Assembly: GCF_014642875.1 (NCBI RefSeq) | Contig: NZ_BMJC01000007.1 | Span: 62,001 to 126,000, forward strand | DNA length: 64,000 bases | Reading direction: 5' to 3' | DNA from: Puia dinghuensis | GTDB lineage: Bacteria > Bacteroidota > Bacteroidia > Chitinophagales > Chitinophagaceae | Shown here: piece after piece, positions 40,547 through 49,407 of the stretch | Layout: every line of letters begins with the position of its first letter | How positions within the stretch are numbered: the first letter of the stretch is position 1 | The notes under the pieces: model-generated | The model's input: only the letters and a program-made list of their open reading frames with translations | Databases searched by the model: none | Told to the model about the DNA's origin: nothing | Program-made: the position numbers and the translations under genes

Positions 40547-41776
40547 ATGACTGAGAACCATGCCTTGATAGAAGCATTGATATTGAAGCATGCCCGGGGC
40601 AAAAAATTGAACAAAAGAGAGCAGAAGCTTTGGGACGAATGGACCAACCAGTCCGACCAACACCGCCAACTCTCGGCCCTGTTCAAGGACCCTCAATGGT
40701 TGCGGGAGAACCTTCGCCGGATAGAGAAGATCTCAACCGACGATATATGGCAAAATGTACAAAAGCAGATAAGAGAAGGACAAGACCCGCCAATAGTCGT
40801 ACCAATGCGTCCCTGGTGGCGACGGCCTGTCGGAATTGCCGCGGCGGTGTTGATCGTATTATTGGTTACTTCTGCTGTCCGTGGATTATATCTATGGGTG
40901 AATGGGAAAGGTAATGTCAACGGGGAGGGGCAGGCAAGCGAATCCGTCATCGTAGCGCGGCCGGGACATTTCCAGGTGCTGCTGACGCTGGGGGACGGGA
41001 ATACGGAAGTACTGGACAGTGTGACGGTTGGCGAAGCGATAGTCGTGGAAGGCCATTCGATGGTGACGAAACAGGATGCTCATACGCTTGTCTATACTCC
41101 GGGACCGGTGAAAGCGGCGCACCCCATCTATCATTCGCTTGCGACAGGGCGAACGGAACCCTTTACCGTACAACTTGCCGACGGCAGCAGGGTACATCTC
41201 AGCTATGCCAGCCGGCTGCGGTACCCCACTACCTTTAGCGGCCCTGCGCGGGAGGTTTTCCTGGAAGGCGAAGCCTATTTCGATATTGCGAAAGATGCAT
41301 CGAGACCCTTTGTCGTGCAGACGGCGCAATCCGGCATCCGGGTGCTGGGCACCGAATTCAACGTCATGGCCTATGGCAATGAGCCGCGAAGCGAGGTTTC
41401 CTTGTTCGACGGGAGCCTGGAAGTACTACGTGGCAGGGACACCGTTCGGTTAAAGCCCAGGCAGCAGGCGGTGGTGAGCGATGAAGGTCTCTCCATAAGG
41501 AATATAACAAACCCGGCGCAGGTGCTTGCGTGGAGGGACTCTTGCTGGCGGTTTGACAATACCGATCTGCTAACGGCGGTGCGGCAGATAGCCCGCTGGC
41601 ATCAGATGGCTGTCGCCAATCCCAAGGGCATAAAGGGGATCGTCGTCAGCGGCCAGTATCATCATCGCGAGTCGTTAGATGCGATACTACAGAACATGCA
41701 GCTGGTGGAAAGTGGAAATGCGCGGCTGCAAAAAAGAAGGGATACTATTTATATCAATAGTGGGTCGTCTCGTTGA
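40547..41776 (+). CDS. FecR-family anti-sigma factor
   Basis: The 409-aa protein has an N-terminal sigma-binding region (LILKHARGKKLNKREQKLWDEW), a transmembrane helix (about 93-112, PVGIAAAVLIVLLVTSAVRGLYL), and a FecR domain with VHLSYASRLRYPTTFSG and LEGEAYFDIAKDASRPFVV. The DUF4974 part (WRDSCWRFDNTDLLTAVRQIARWH) is at the C-terminus. It should hold the upstream sigma factor at the membrane until the SusC receptor's STN domain touches its periplasmic end. It is 75 bp after that sigma gene and 171 bp before SusC, with a hairpin in that gap. Confidence 0.9.
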   Translation: MTENHALIEALILKHARGKKLNKREQKLWDEWTNQSDQHRQLSALFKDPQWLRENLRRIEKISTDDIWQNVQKQIREGQDPPIVVPMRPWWRRPVGIAAAVLIVLLVTSAVRGLYLWVNGKGNVNGEGQASESVIVARPGHFQVLLTLGDGNTEVLDSVTVGEAIVVEGHSMVTKQDAHTLVYTPGPVKAAHPIYHSLATGRTEPFTVQLADGSRVHLSYASRLRYPTTFSGPAREVFLEGEAYFDIAKDASRPFVVQTAQSGIRVLGTEFNVMAYGNEPRSEVSLFDGSLEVLRGRDTVRLKPRQQAVVSDEGLSIRNITNPAQVLAWRDSCWRFDNTDLLTAVRQIARWHQMAVANPKGIKGIVVSGQYHHRESLDAILQNMQLVESGNARLQKRRDTIYINSGSSR

Positions 41777-41833
41777 TCATATACTACATCATTAACCATA
41801 GCCATTAGCCTACCTATGTTTCTCTTCCGGCAT

Positions 41834-41865
41834 ACCGGTGGTCATTCCTGGTATTGATCACCGGT
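41834..41865 (+). terminator. Hairpin between FecR and SusC
   Basis: An 11-bp stem (ACCGGTGGTCA / TGATCACCGGT, with one G-T pair) with a 10-nt loop is followed by a T-rich stretch. It may end FecR transcripts or only lower read-through into SusC. The second complete locus has an analogous hairpin at 49336. Confidence 0.6.
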
Positions 41866-41947
41866 ATTGTCTTCCTTTAACCTGCTTTCCTATTACTCCG
41901 GAGTCCGCCTTATCCTCCCTTTTAATAATCTCTAGCGCGGAAAACTC

Positions 41948-44900
41948 ATGCGAGTAATTAAGGCTCTTGTGTTCGTAGTAGCAGCTGTTCTATCCGTATT
42001 TCCCTGCCGGGCGCAGCGGCTCACCATTCAGGGAAAAGGGCTTACTATTACCCAGGTGCTGGAGATGATCCAGGACCAGGCGCCCTATGTGGTGAACTGT
42101 AGCCCCGAGATCTTTCAGGATGCGCCTGCCGTCAACCTGGATTGCCACAACTGCCTGGTGAAAGAAGTGCTGCAAAGCTGTTTTGCAGGCCTTAAGCTGG
42201 GGTTCTCCATCGAAAACAGAAGGATCACCATTTACCGGACAACGCCATTAGTAGATGCCTCGATCTATTGTCCCATTGAAGGCAAGATCACCAATGTGGA
42301 TGGGGAACCCCTCAACGGGGCTTCCATCGAAGCAAGCGGAAAAGGAGTGGGAACCACAAGACCGGATGGGCGATTCAGTGTGCAGACCTGGTCTTTCCAG
42401 GATTCGCTTACCTTCACTTTCACGGGCTACCTGACAAAAAAGGTACTGCTGAACAACACCGAATTTCATTCTATCCAGCTGACCCGCTCGACCTCGACGC
42501 TGGACGATATCATGGTCATCGCTTACGGCAAGACGACAGAAAAGAAGAGCACCGGCTCCGTCACTCCCGTGAGCGGCAACCTTATATCCATGGAGCCCGT
42601 CGGCAACGTGGATGCCGCCCTGGAAGGAAGGGTGCCCGGCCTGGACATTCAGCTAGTCAACGGAGTGCCCGGCAGCAATTATAGCGTGCTCATCAGAGGC
42701 CGGCATTCCATCGCGCAGGGAACAACTCCCCTTGTGGTCATCGACGGAGTGCCGCTGCCGGGAAATAATGGTTCGATCAGCACCATCGGCACCTCGTCAG
42801 CACAGGGGATGAGGGGCGCCAGCCCGCTCAACGGCATCCCGCCGGCCATCATCTCCAGCGTGGAAGTGCTGAAAGACGCATCCGCGACTGCTATCTATGG
42901 CAGCCATAGCGCCAATGGCATCATCCTGTATACGCTGAACCAGGGCGCCGCCGGACCGTTGAAATGTACGGTGGATGCCTGGACGGGGGTTACCCAACCG
43001 GTGAACACGAGCCCCCTGCTTTCCACACAACAATACTTCAACTTACGTAAAGAGGCGGTGGTGAATGCGGGGGAACCCGTCAATCAGAATACCCTCCCCG
43101 AACTATTCCTTTGGGACAGCACCCGCCATACCGACTTTAAGAAAAAAGTGACAGGCAATCCCGGCACCGCCCGGAATGCCCGTATCGAGGTCACCGGCGG
43201 CGACACCAATACGGTGTATCTGTTATCCGGCAATTATCATGGCGAGTCGGCCGTCTATCCTACTGCTACCGGTGACGACCGGTTCTCTGTCTTCGGCCAC
43301 CTCCACCACCAGTCCGGCAACAAGCGACTGAAAGTCGATGTGTCCGAACTGTATAGCTGGGAGAGTACCTCGCTGCCGGTGATGGATCTTACGTTTGCGG
43401 AATACCTGGCGCCCAATACACCGGCCCTCCGGCAACCGGGCGGCCAATTGGTTTGGAGCAGTAATGGTCTATCCTTTGACAATGTCTATGGACTGGCTAA
43501 CAACACCTATCAGGCGACTATCGCCAATCAATTCAATCATCTGCAGTTGGGCTACGACCTGCTGCCAGGGCTTTCGCTGAAGGCAAGCTTCGGCTATAGT
43601 CTTATCCATGCGGAAGAGAACAACCGGTTGACCATTGCCGGCCAGGACCCGGCGGTCTCGCCCACCGGCAGCAAGTATTACACGGGCAATGCGGCACACA
43701 GTACGCTGGTAGAAGGCATCGCCGAATACTGCCGGCACATGGGCGCCGGCAAATTGTCGGGGCTGCTGGGCATGTCCCTGCAGGAGCAAGGAGCCTCCTG
43801 GTCCAACGTCTACCAATTGGGTTTCACCAGCGACCTCCAGCTCGGCAGCGGGACGGGGGCGTCGAACGTTACCGTTATTTCCAACGAGAATGGCATCGCC
43901 TACCGGTATCAAGCCTTTTTTGCCCGGGTGAACTACGATCTCCGGGAAGAATATTTATTTACGCTTGCCAGCAGGCTGGATGGTTCGAGCCGGCTTGGCC
44001 CGCATCAACCGTTCGGGCATTTCTGGTCGGCCAGCGGAGCCTGGATCTTTACTGCAAGATCGTTCTTCCGGCGTTGGCCATGGCTCAGTCTGGGCAAGCT
44101 GCGAGCCAGCATCGGGACGACGGGTAATGACGATATTGCCGACAACCTGTTTGCGCAGGTGTATACTACCACGGGGGGACGGGGATACCAGGGACAACAG
44201 GGGGTTTTTCCCATCTCCTTCGCCAACAACAAGCTGGGCTGGGAATTGAACTACAACTCCGAACTGGCCCTCGATCTTGGTTTTCTCAGGAACAAGCTGC
44301 GGCTTTCGGTGTCCGCCTACCGGGACTGGACCACCAACCAATTGCTTTATCAGCATTTGCCCTATCAGTCGGGATTACGCGGTGTCTTTACCAATATGCC
44401 GGCAAAGGTGATCAATACCGGAATCGAGCTCTCGTTGCAGGGGCATTATGCTTTCTCGAAAAATTTCCGGGCAGCATCCTTTTTCACCTTGACGGCGCCT
44501 GTCAACCGGCTTGCCGATCTTCCGGGGCTTGCTTCGTCTATTTATGCCCGTAGCTATATGCCGGGGCAATCACTGAGTGAAAAGCGCGGCTATCATTATA
44601 CGGGTGTCGACCCCAAGACGGGGTTGTTCACTTTCCGGACTGTCAACGCAAATGGCGTGTTGGATGCAACGGATGTGGTTCCGGCGGGTAATACCGATCC
44701 GCGCATCTATGGCGGCCTGCAGCAAACCTTCCACTACAAAAATTTCCAGCTCGATATCATGCTCATCTATCGGGTGCAGAAAGGGATCAATCCTTTATTC
44801 ACCTTCTATCAGCAGAGTCTGCCAGGGATGCAGGCGCCTGCGATGTTGAGCAATGGCCCTGTCGAGTGGCTGAACCGCTGGCGCCAGCCGGGCGACCATG

Positions 44901-45202
44901 CACAGCTGCAGCGGATGTCGGCCCAACCCGATTCGATGGAGCGGGCGGCTGCCAACAACTATCTCTCGTCGGATGCTATTCTCGTAAAGGCAAATTTTAT
45001 CCGGCTCAAGAGTGTTTCACTGCGCTACCGGCTGCCCGAGAATTGGTTGAAACGCTATCTCCTCCGGGAAGGTCAGCTCTATCTGCGGGGAGAGAACCTG
45101 CTGACCCTGACACCCTACCCCGTGGCGGATCCCGAGACCCAGGATCCGCTGGTCCTGCCGCCGGTGAGGACGATAGCCTGCGGGGTCCAGTTAACCTTTT
45201 AA
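41948..45202 (+). CDS. SusC/RagA-type TonB-dependent receptor with STN domain
   Basis: The 1084-aa protein has a signal peptide (ending P-C-R-A-Q), an STN domain (about 25-95), a carboxypeptidase-regulatory-like domain (about 105-175) and a plug with the SusC marks STGSVTPVSGNLI and VLKDASATAIYGSHSANGIIL. A 22-stranded barrel to the end follows, with terminal aromatic F. The plug motif reads GSHSANG instead of the usual GSRGANG. SusC forms the outer-membrane channel of a SusC/D pair that takes up oligosaccharides or peptides; the STN domain should signal to FecR (40547). SusD follows 9 bp later. The substrate cannot be told. Confidence 0.93.
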   Translation: MRVIKALVFVVAAVLSVFPCRAQRLTIQGKGLTITQVLEMIQDQAPYVVNCSPEIFQDAPAVNLDCHNCLVKEVLQSCFAGLKLGFSIENRRITIYRTTPLVDASIYCPIEGKITNVDGEPLNGASIEASGKGVGTTRPDGRFSVQTWSFQDSLTFTFTGYLTKKVLLNNTEFHSIQLTRSTSTLDDIMVIAYGKTTEKKSTGSVTPVSGNLISMEPVGNVDAALEGRVPGLDIQLVNGVPGSNYSVLIRGRHSIAQGTTPLVVIDGVPLPGNNGSISTIGTSSAQGMRGASPLNGIPPAIISSVEVLKDASATAIYGSHSANGIILYTLNQGAAGPLKCTVDAWTGVTQPVNTSPLLSTQQYFNLRKEAVVNAGEPVNQNTLPELFLWDSTRHTDFKKKVTGNPGTARNARIEVTGGDTNTVYLLSGNYHGESAVYPTATGDDRFSVFGHLHHQSGNKRLKVDVSELYSWESTSLPVMDLTFAEYLAPNTPALRQPGGQLVWSSNGLSFDNVYGLANNTYQATIANQFNHLQLGYDLLPGLSLKASFGYSLIHAEENNRLTIAGQDPAVSPTGSKYYTGNAAHSTLVEGIAEYCRHMGAGKLSGLLGMSLQEQGASWSNVYQLGFTSDLQLGSGTGASNVTVISNENGIAYRYQAFFARVNYDLREEYLFTLASRLDGSSRLGPHQPFGHFWSASGAWIFTARSFFRRWPWLSLGKLRASIGTTGNDDIADNLFAQVYTTTGGRGYQGQQGVFPISFANNKLGWELNYNSELALDLGFLRNKLRLSVSAYRDWTTNQLLYQHLPYQSGLRGVFTNMPAKVINTGIELSLQGHYAFSKNFRAASFFTLTAPVNRLADLPGLASSIYARSYMPGQSLSEKRGYHYTGVDPKTGLFTFRTVNANGVLDATDVVPAGNTDPRIYGGLQQTFHYKNFQLDIMLIYRVQKGINPLFTFYQQSLPGMQAPAMLSNGPVEWLNRWRQPGDHAQLQRMSAQPDSMERAAANNYLSSDAILVKANFIRLKSVSLRYRLPENWLKRYLLREGQLYLRGENLLTLTPYPVADPETQDPLVLPPVRTIACGVQLTF

Positions 45203-45211
45203 ACCACGATC

Positions 45212-46606
45212 ATGTCTATGCCTTTTGTTATACGAGGCGGCCTGTTCTTTCTGCTTTTTAGCCTTTGTTGCGCTTCCTGTCACAAGTGGCTGCAAGTGTC
45301 GCCGCCTGAGAATCAGCTAGGGACGGCAACGGTATTCGCCAATGACGCCAATGCAGAGAATGCCCTGTTGGGAATGTATATCCAGATGATGAACAATTCC
45401 CGGGCGCTGCTCAATGGCGGCATGAGCCTGTATGGCGGGCTGAGCAGTGACGACCTGGGCTGCAACGGGCATAACCTGCAGGAATATGGTTTCTTCCGGG
45501 ACACCCTGTCGGCGGGCAATTCCCTTTGCGCCGGGCTTTATGACACCGGGTATCACCTCATTTATATTGCCAATTCGCTTTTGCAGGGGGTACAACAAGC
45601 CACACAGGTGACGGCTGCTACCCGGGCGCAATTAAGCGGGGAGGCCAAATTTGCGCGGGCATTCCTTTATTTCTATCTCGTCAACCTGTATGGCGCTGTG
45701 CCGCTGGTGCTCTCAACGGATTATACCCACACGGCCACGTTACCCCGGAGTCCGGTGGCGGCAGTATATGCGCAGATAGTCGCCGACCTGCAGGATGCAC
45801 AGCAGCTGTTGTCGGTGGATTATCCGCAGACTGGGGCATCACCTGCTGACCGGACACGCCCCAACCGGGCCGCCGCTACGGCGCTGCTGGCAAGGGTACG
45901 CTTGTATACCGGAGATTGGATCAAGGCGGATTCGGCCGCAACGGCGGTGATCAGCAATCCCGCCTACCGGCTGGAGATGAGTCTGGACAGCGTCTTCCGT
46001 GGCACGAGCCATGAGGCTATCTGGCAGCTACAGCCCGTACATGGGAATAACGCCACAGCCGAGGGCAGCTTCTTTATCCCGGCGGCGATGAATGCTCCGC
46101 CCACCTATCCACTGACCCCATCCCTGCTCAACAGCTTTGAAGCCGGCGACCAGCGGCGGACGCACTGGACGGCCCGCAGCGCCAACGGACAAACCTTTCC
46201 GTATAAATATAAACAACGTGTCAGTGACCCGGCCAATCCCGAATACAATATGGTGATCCGGCTGAGCGAATGCTATCTTATCCGCGCGGAGGCAAGGGCT
46301 ATGCAGGGGGATACTGCCGGGGCGCTTGCCGATGTCAACAGTATCCGGCAGCGGGCCGGTCTATCTCCGTTTGGGCCGCTAACGACCGATGATAATCTGG
46401 CAGCGATCATCCTTCATGAACGGCAGACCGAACTCTTTGCCGAATGGGGGCACCGGTGGCTTGACCTCAAGCGTACCGGGCAGGCCGATGGTATTCTCGG
46501 CGCGGACGCGCAGAAGCCGCTGTGGCGGTCTACCGACGTGCTGTATCCCTTGCCGGCCGGTGAGTTGTCGGCCAATCCCAGCCTATGGCAAAACCCAGGC
46601 TATTAG
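45212..46606 (+). CDS. SusD/RagB-type surface lipoprotein
   Basis: The 464-aa lipoprotein has a lipobox at FSLCCASC and the SusD pattern: VSPPENQLGTATVFANDANAENALLGMY near the N-terminus, AELSGEAKFARAFLYFYLVNLYGAVPL in the TPR-like core, and ERQTELFAEWGHRWLDLKRTG near the C-terminus. It caps the SusC channel and binds the nutrient. It ends in a 4-bp convergent overlap with the small exported gene at 46603. A start at 45218 is possible. Confidence 0.93.
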   Translation: MSMPFVIRGGLFFLLFSLCCASCHKWLQVSPPENQLGTATVFANDANAENALLGMYIQMMNNSRALLNGGMSLYGGLSSDDLGCNGHNLQEYGFFRDTLSAGNSLCAGLYDTGYHLIYIANSLLQGVQQATQVTAATRAQLSGEAKFARAFLYFYLVNLYGAVPLVLSTDYTHTATLPRSPVAAVYAQIVADLQDAQQLLSVDYPQTGASPADRTRPNRAAATALLARVRLYTGDWIKADSAATAVISNPAYRLEMSLDSVFRGTSHEAIWQLQPVHGNNATAEGSFFIPAAMNAPPTYPLTPSLLNSFEAGDQRRTHWTARSANGQTFPYKYKQRVSDPANPEYNMVIRLSECYLIRAEARAMQGDTAGALADVNSIRQRAGLSPFGPLTTDDNLAAIILHERQTELFAEWGHRWLDLKRTGQADGILGADAQKPLWRSTDVLYPLPAGELSANPSLWQNPGY

Positions 46607-46929
46607 AAGTGGCCATAAAGCAATACCGAGGCCGGCTGGTTGTGCGGGTAGGTATTGAAGAGGTACCCTTTCATCAGCAGGGTTCCGCCGCTGGGAGACT
46701 GATCGATCAAAACCCCGTACTGGTAGAACAACTCACTTTCCTCGTTGGCGATGGTGGTGAAGTCGTTGTACGTGTCGTCAGGATAGGTGTACCAATAATA
46801 AACCTGCTGTTTTGCCGCATGGGGGGATGGAGAAGACGCCGGGCTGGCGATGAGCGGTTTGCGGAAAGCGGCGCCGGCGATCACCAGCACCAGGACAAAA
46901 GTGACGATGCCCATGGAGAGACGTTTCAT
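46603..46929 (-). CDS. Small exported protein, paralogue of the one at 54046
   Basis: The 108-aa product has an N-terminal hydrophobic signal (GIVTFVLVLVIAGAA), a Ser/Pro-rich spacer and a C-terminal core: YYWYTYPDDTYNDF, then GVLIDQSPSGGTLLMKGYL and YPHNQPASVLLY. The same core, with the same order YYWY / YND / E / G-x-(L/M)-I-DQ-x-P / GTL / GYL / YPH, is found at 54046. I know no family with it. It is convergent with SusD and overlaps it by 4 bp, so the Sus transcript reads through as antisense. Confidence 0.7.
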   Translation of the reverse strand: MKRLSMGIVTFVLVLVIAGAAFRKPLIASPASSPSPHAAKQQVYYWYTYPDDTYNDFTTIANEESELFYQYGVLIDQSPSGGTLLMKGYLFNTYPHNQPASVLLYGHF

Positions 46930-47288
46930 GGCTTTGTGCCGCCTTTATGTAGCAAAAGACGGCGAAAACTTAAGGTTTAATAATTAATGATGATACCGGT
47001 TTCCCAGGGCAGGAAGTGGGGGAGGCTGCAGGGATAAGTGAAAATAGTTAGATAAGATAGGATTTCGTACTATAAGCGTACTAATGTAAAAGTACTATGC
47101 GGAAATGCAGGGATAGCGCAGGGACGAAATGTGCCTTTTTGCAGCCTTGATTGTCTACTATGGGTAAAAAAAGTGAAATAGGTTTTACTACCATGTTTAT
47201 CCTGGTGGTTACATGAGGATAGTGAGCGTATTAACTAACAGTTGTTCGCTTCCAAAAATTGGAAAATGCTGTTACCAAACGAACTTTT
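46930..47288. other. 359-bp intergenic region with leader hairpin and GTAC repeats
   Basis: It holds the leader of the small exported gene (46930-46985), a GTAC-containing stretch (47067-47096) and the likely promoter of the sigma gene at 47289. No coding frame is seen. Confidence 0.5.
46938..46963 (-). promoter_or_regulatory. Leader hairpin before the small exported gene
   Basis: The imperfect stem GCCGCCTTT / AAAAGACGGC (one C-A mismatch) starts 8 bp before the ATG. An AT-rich block AAACTTAAGGTTTAATAA lies just upstream of it. The same arrangement precedes the paralogue at 54450. Confidence 0.6.
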
Positions 47289-47867
47289 ATGAAAATAATG
47301 AAAGCAGACTTTCGTCCTTTCGAGTCCTTTAAACGGGGCGAGGAAGAAGGCTTCCGGTACTACCACGAACTCCACTATCCCCGCATCTACCTGTATATGT
47401 TGGGGATGACGTTGGATAAAGATGACGCCGATGAATTTACGCATGAGGCCTTCATTGCCCTCTCCCTGAATTATCAGCGAATTAAGGATGAGCAGCACTT
47501 GCTGAAGTTTCTATACCTGGTGGCGAGGAATATCTTTTTTCGTTCGCTGCGTGGGGAAAAGTTACATCAATTCGTATTGCTTGATGAGGATCACGACGTT
47601 GTGGATGAGCCGCGGATGATGGAGGACGCGGAAGCCATCAAGAACGAGGCCCTCGAGCTGCTGGGTGAGGCCATGAAAAAGCTTTCCCCGAAAAGAAAGG
47701 CTGTTGTCGAACTCTATTTCTACCAGGATATGAAGGTGAGGGCCATCGCCGCCTGCTTGCGGATAAGCGAGCAGACGGTGCGCAATCATTTATCTGAAAG
47801 CATGAAGCTGATGCGTGCCTGTCTTATACAAGAGAAGGGAAAAATAAATTGCCTTTTATATGGTTAG
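47289..47867 (+). CDS. ECF sigma factor
   Basis: The 192-aa protein has region 2 (ESFKRGEEEGFRYYHELHYPRIY through DADEFTHEAFIAL) and region 4 (KAVVELYFYQDMKVRAIAACLRISEQTVRNHL). Unlike the other three sigma factors in the window it has no hydrophobic tail and ends INCLLYG. It leads a sigma-FecR-SusC-SusD run and should be its own locus-specific sigma. The ATG at 47289 is chosen; 47259 (TTG-preceded) and 47298 are alternatives. Confidence 0.88.
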   Translation: MKIMKADFRPFESFKRGEEEGFRYYHELHYPRIYLYMLGMTLDKDDADEFTHEAFIALSLNYQRIKDEQHLLKFLYLVARNIFFRSLRGEKLHQFVLLDEDHDVVDEPRMMEDAEAIKNEALELLGEAMKKLSPKRKAVVELYFYQDMKVRAIAACLRISEQTVRNHLSESMKLMRACLIQEKGKINCLLYG

Positions 47868-47951
47868 CCCGGCCCCCGGGGGATTATCACTACGGGGAGG
47901 CGTCTGAAAGTTGCACGCAGGGAACCTATCTAACTTTTAAACGGACGCTTA

Positions 47952-49283
47952 ATGGCCTCAAATCAATATAATATTGCCGAACTACTAGCCAAATATGCTC
48001 GTCGGGAGACCTTGAGTGAGGAAGAGATGAGTGTATTGGAAAGCTGGCGCCAACGGTCGGCCGAAAATGCCAGCATGTTCGACCAATTTGCCGATGAGCA
48101 ATGGGTGGCGAAGCAATTGGCGCAAAGAAAAAACGTCCCGCGAGCCGGGACGAAATGGGCAGACATCGCTAAACGACTCGCTGAAACCGATGACCCGTCG
48201 GCAATGACGGTGCGCGAGATCGGCTGGTACAAACGGCGCCGCCTCCGACGAAGGAGGAACAATATCCGGTTGATGGTCACCACGGCGCTGGTGCTCATCT
48301 GTGCCGGCGGCGGCTGGTGGTTTTTTTTTCAACGGCCGTCAGTAAAGGGTGATCTATTATCCCCGACTGCTGCTACGCCGGATGTGACCAAGGTCCCCGT
48401 GCCCGCAGACGATGCGGTGCTGCTCATCGCGAGTGATGGAAGTCTGGTGAATATAAATAGCCTTCCGGTGAGAGCGATCGTTGCTCAAACGGACAGAGGT
48501 ATACTATATAAAAGAGCTGCTGATTACCTGGCTTTTGTTCCCCTGGCAGGCGAACACCTGATGGGGGCGCAGGAAACGACAACGGTGGCCGCTCCGTCGC
48601 CGGGCAAGAAGAACCTGGTGTGGCAAGGCCTACTCATCGGGCGGAAGGGGACACCCTATCACCTGCGGCTGCCGGATGGGAGTACGGTGTGGCTAGCCGG
48701 CGGATCGCGTTTTCGATATCCGCTCACCGGCCGGGGAATGAATGCTACTTGTTCGCTGGAGGGAAAGGGGTGGTTCAGCGTAGCCAAAGACCCTTCACGC
48801 CCGTTTGTCATCTCGTTGCCTAACGACAGAATGGTTCGTGTGACGGGTACGGAATTCAATGTCGAAGCTTACCACGAGCGGCCGGAGGCAAAAGTCGCGC
48901 TGTTTACGGGCGCGCTGCAGTTGTTACAGCATGGGAGTGAGGTGGCCCAACTGAAGCCTGCCCAGGAGGCGGTGATGCGTAGTGGCCGGCCGGATGTGCG
49001 GCCGATGAAGGATTCCACTGCCGTCAAGGGTTGGCTAAGTCGATCGCTTTTCTTTCATTTTGATAAAACGGAATGCACGGATGCCCTGGCAGCAGTGGCC
49101 GCGTGGTATGGCTGTACGGTCTCGAATCCGCAGGGCCTGCGTGGAATGCCGATCACCGGCGACCTGTGGCGCAACGACGACCCCTCACCCGATCGGGTGC
49201 TATGGGTTATAGAACAGATAGAGAGTGGCTATATCCATTTGAAGCGAATAGGAAATGTGATCGAAGTCAGCACCGGCCCTTAA
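47952..49283 (+). CDS. FecR-family anti-sigma factor
   Basis: The 443-aa protein has an N-terminal cytoplasmic part (IAELLAKYARRETLSEEEMSVL), a basic stretch (YKRRRLRRRRNNIRL) then a transmembrane helix (about 118-137), and a FecR domain with VWLAGGSRFRYPLTGRG and LEGKGWFSVAKDPSRPFVI. The DUF4974 part (LFFHFDKTECTDALAAVAAWYGC) is at the C-terminus. It lies between its sigma gene (84 bp upstream) and SusC (124 bp downstream, across a hairpin). Confidence 0.9.
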   Translation: MASNQYNIAELLAKYARRETLSEEEMSVLESWRQRSAENASMFDQFADEQWVAKQLAQRKNVPRAGTKWADIAKRLAETDDPSAMTVREIGWYKRRRLRRRRNNIRLMVTTALVLICAGGGWWFFFQRPSVKGDLLSPTAATPDVTKVPVPADDAVLLIASDGSLVNINSLPVRAIVAQTDRGILYKRAADYLAFVPLAGEHLMGAQETTTVAAPSPGKKNLVWQGLLIGRKGTPYHLRLPDGSTVWLAGGSRFRYPLTGRGMNATCSLEGKGWFSVAKDPSRPFVISLPNDRMVRVTGTEFNVEAYHERPEAKVALFTGALQLLQHGSEVAQLKPAQEAVMRSGRPDVRPMKDSTAVKGWLSRSLFFHFDKTECTDALAAVAAWYGCTVSNPQGLRGMPITGDLWRNDDPSPDRVLWVIEQIESGYIHLKRIGNVIEVSTGP

Positions 49284-49335
49284 TTGCATTGACGTATCAT
49301 CGCCATAACCGTTAAACCGCCTATTGAAATGAATG

Positions 49336-49362
49336 CCGGCGTCGAACGATCGCCGGTTTTCC
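49336..49362 (+). terminator. Hairpin between FecR and SusC, second locus
   Basis: The 6-bp stem CCGGCG / CGCCGG with a 9-nt loop is followed directly by TTTT-CC-TTT. It resembles an intrinsic terminator or attenuator. It is the counterpart of the hairpin at 41834 in the first locus. Confidence 0.65.
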
Positions 49363-49407
49363 TTTGACCTTGCAGCTATTGCTATAGCAAACCAAATGTA
49401 ACTGGCG

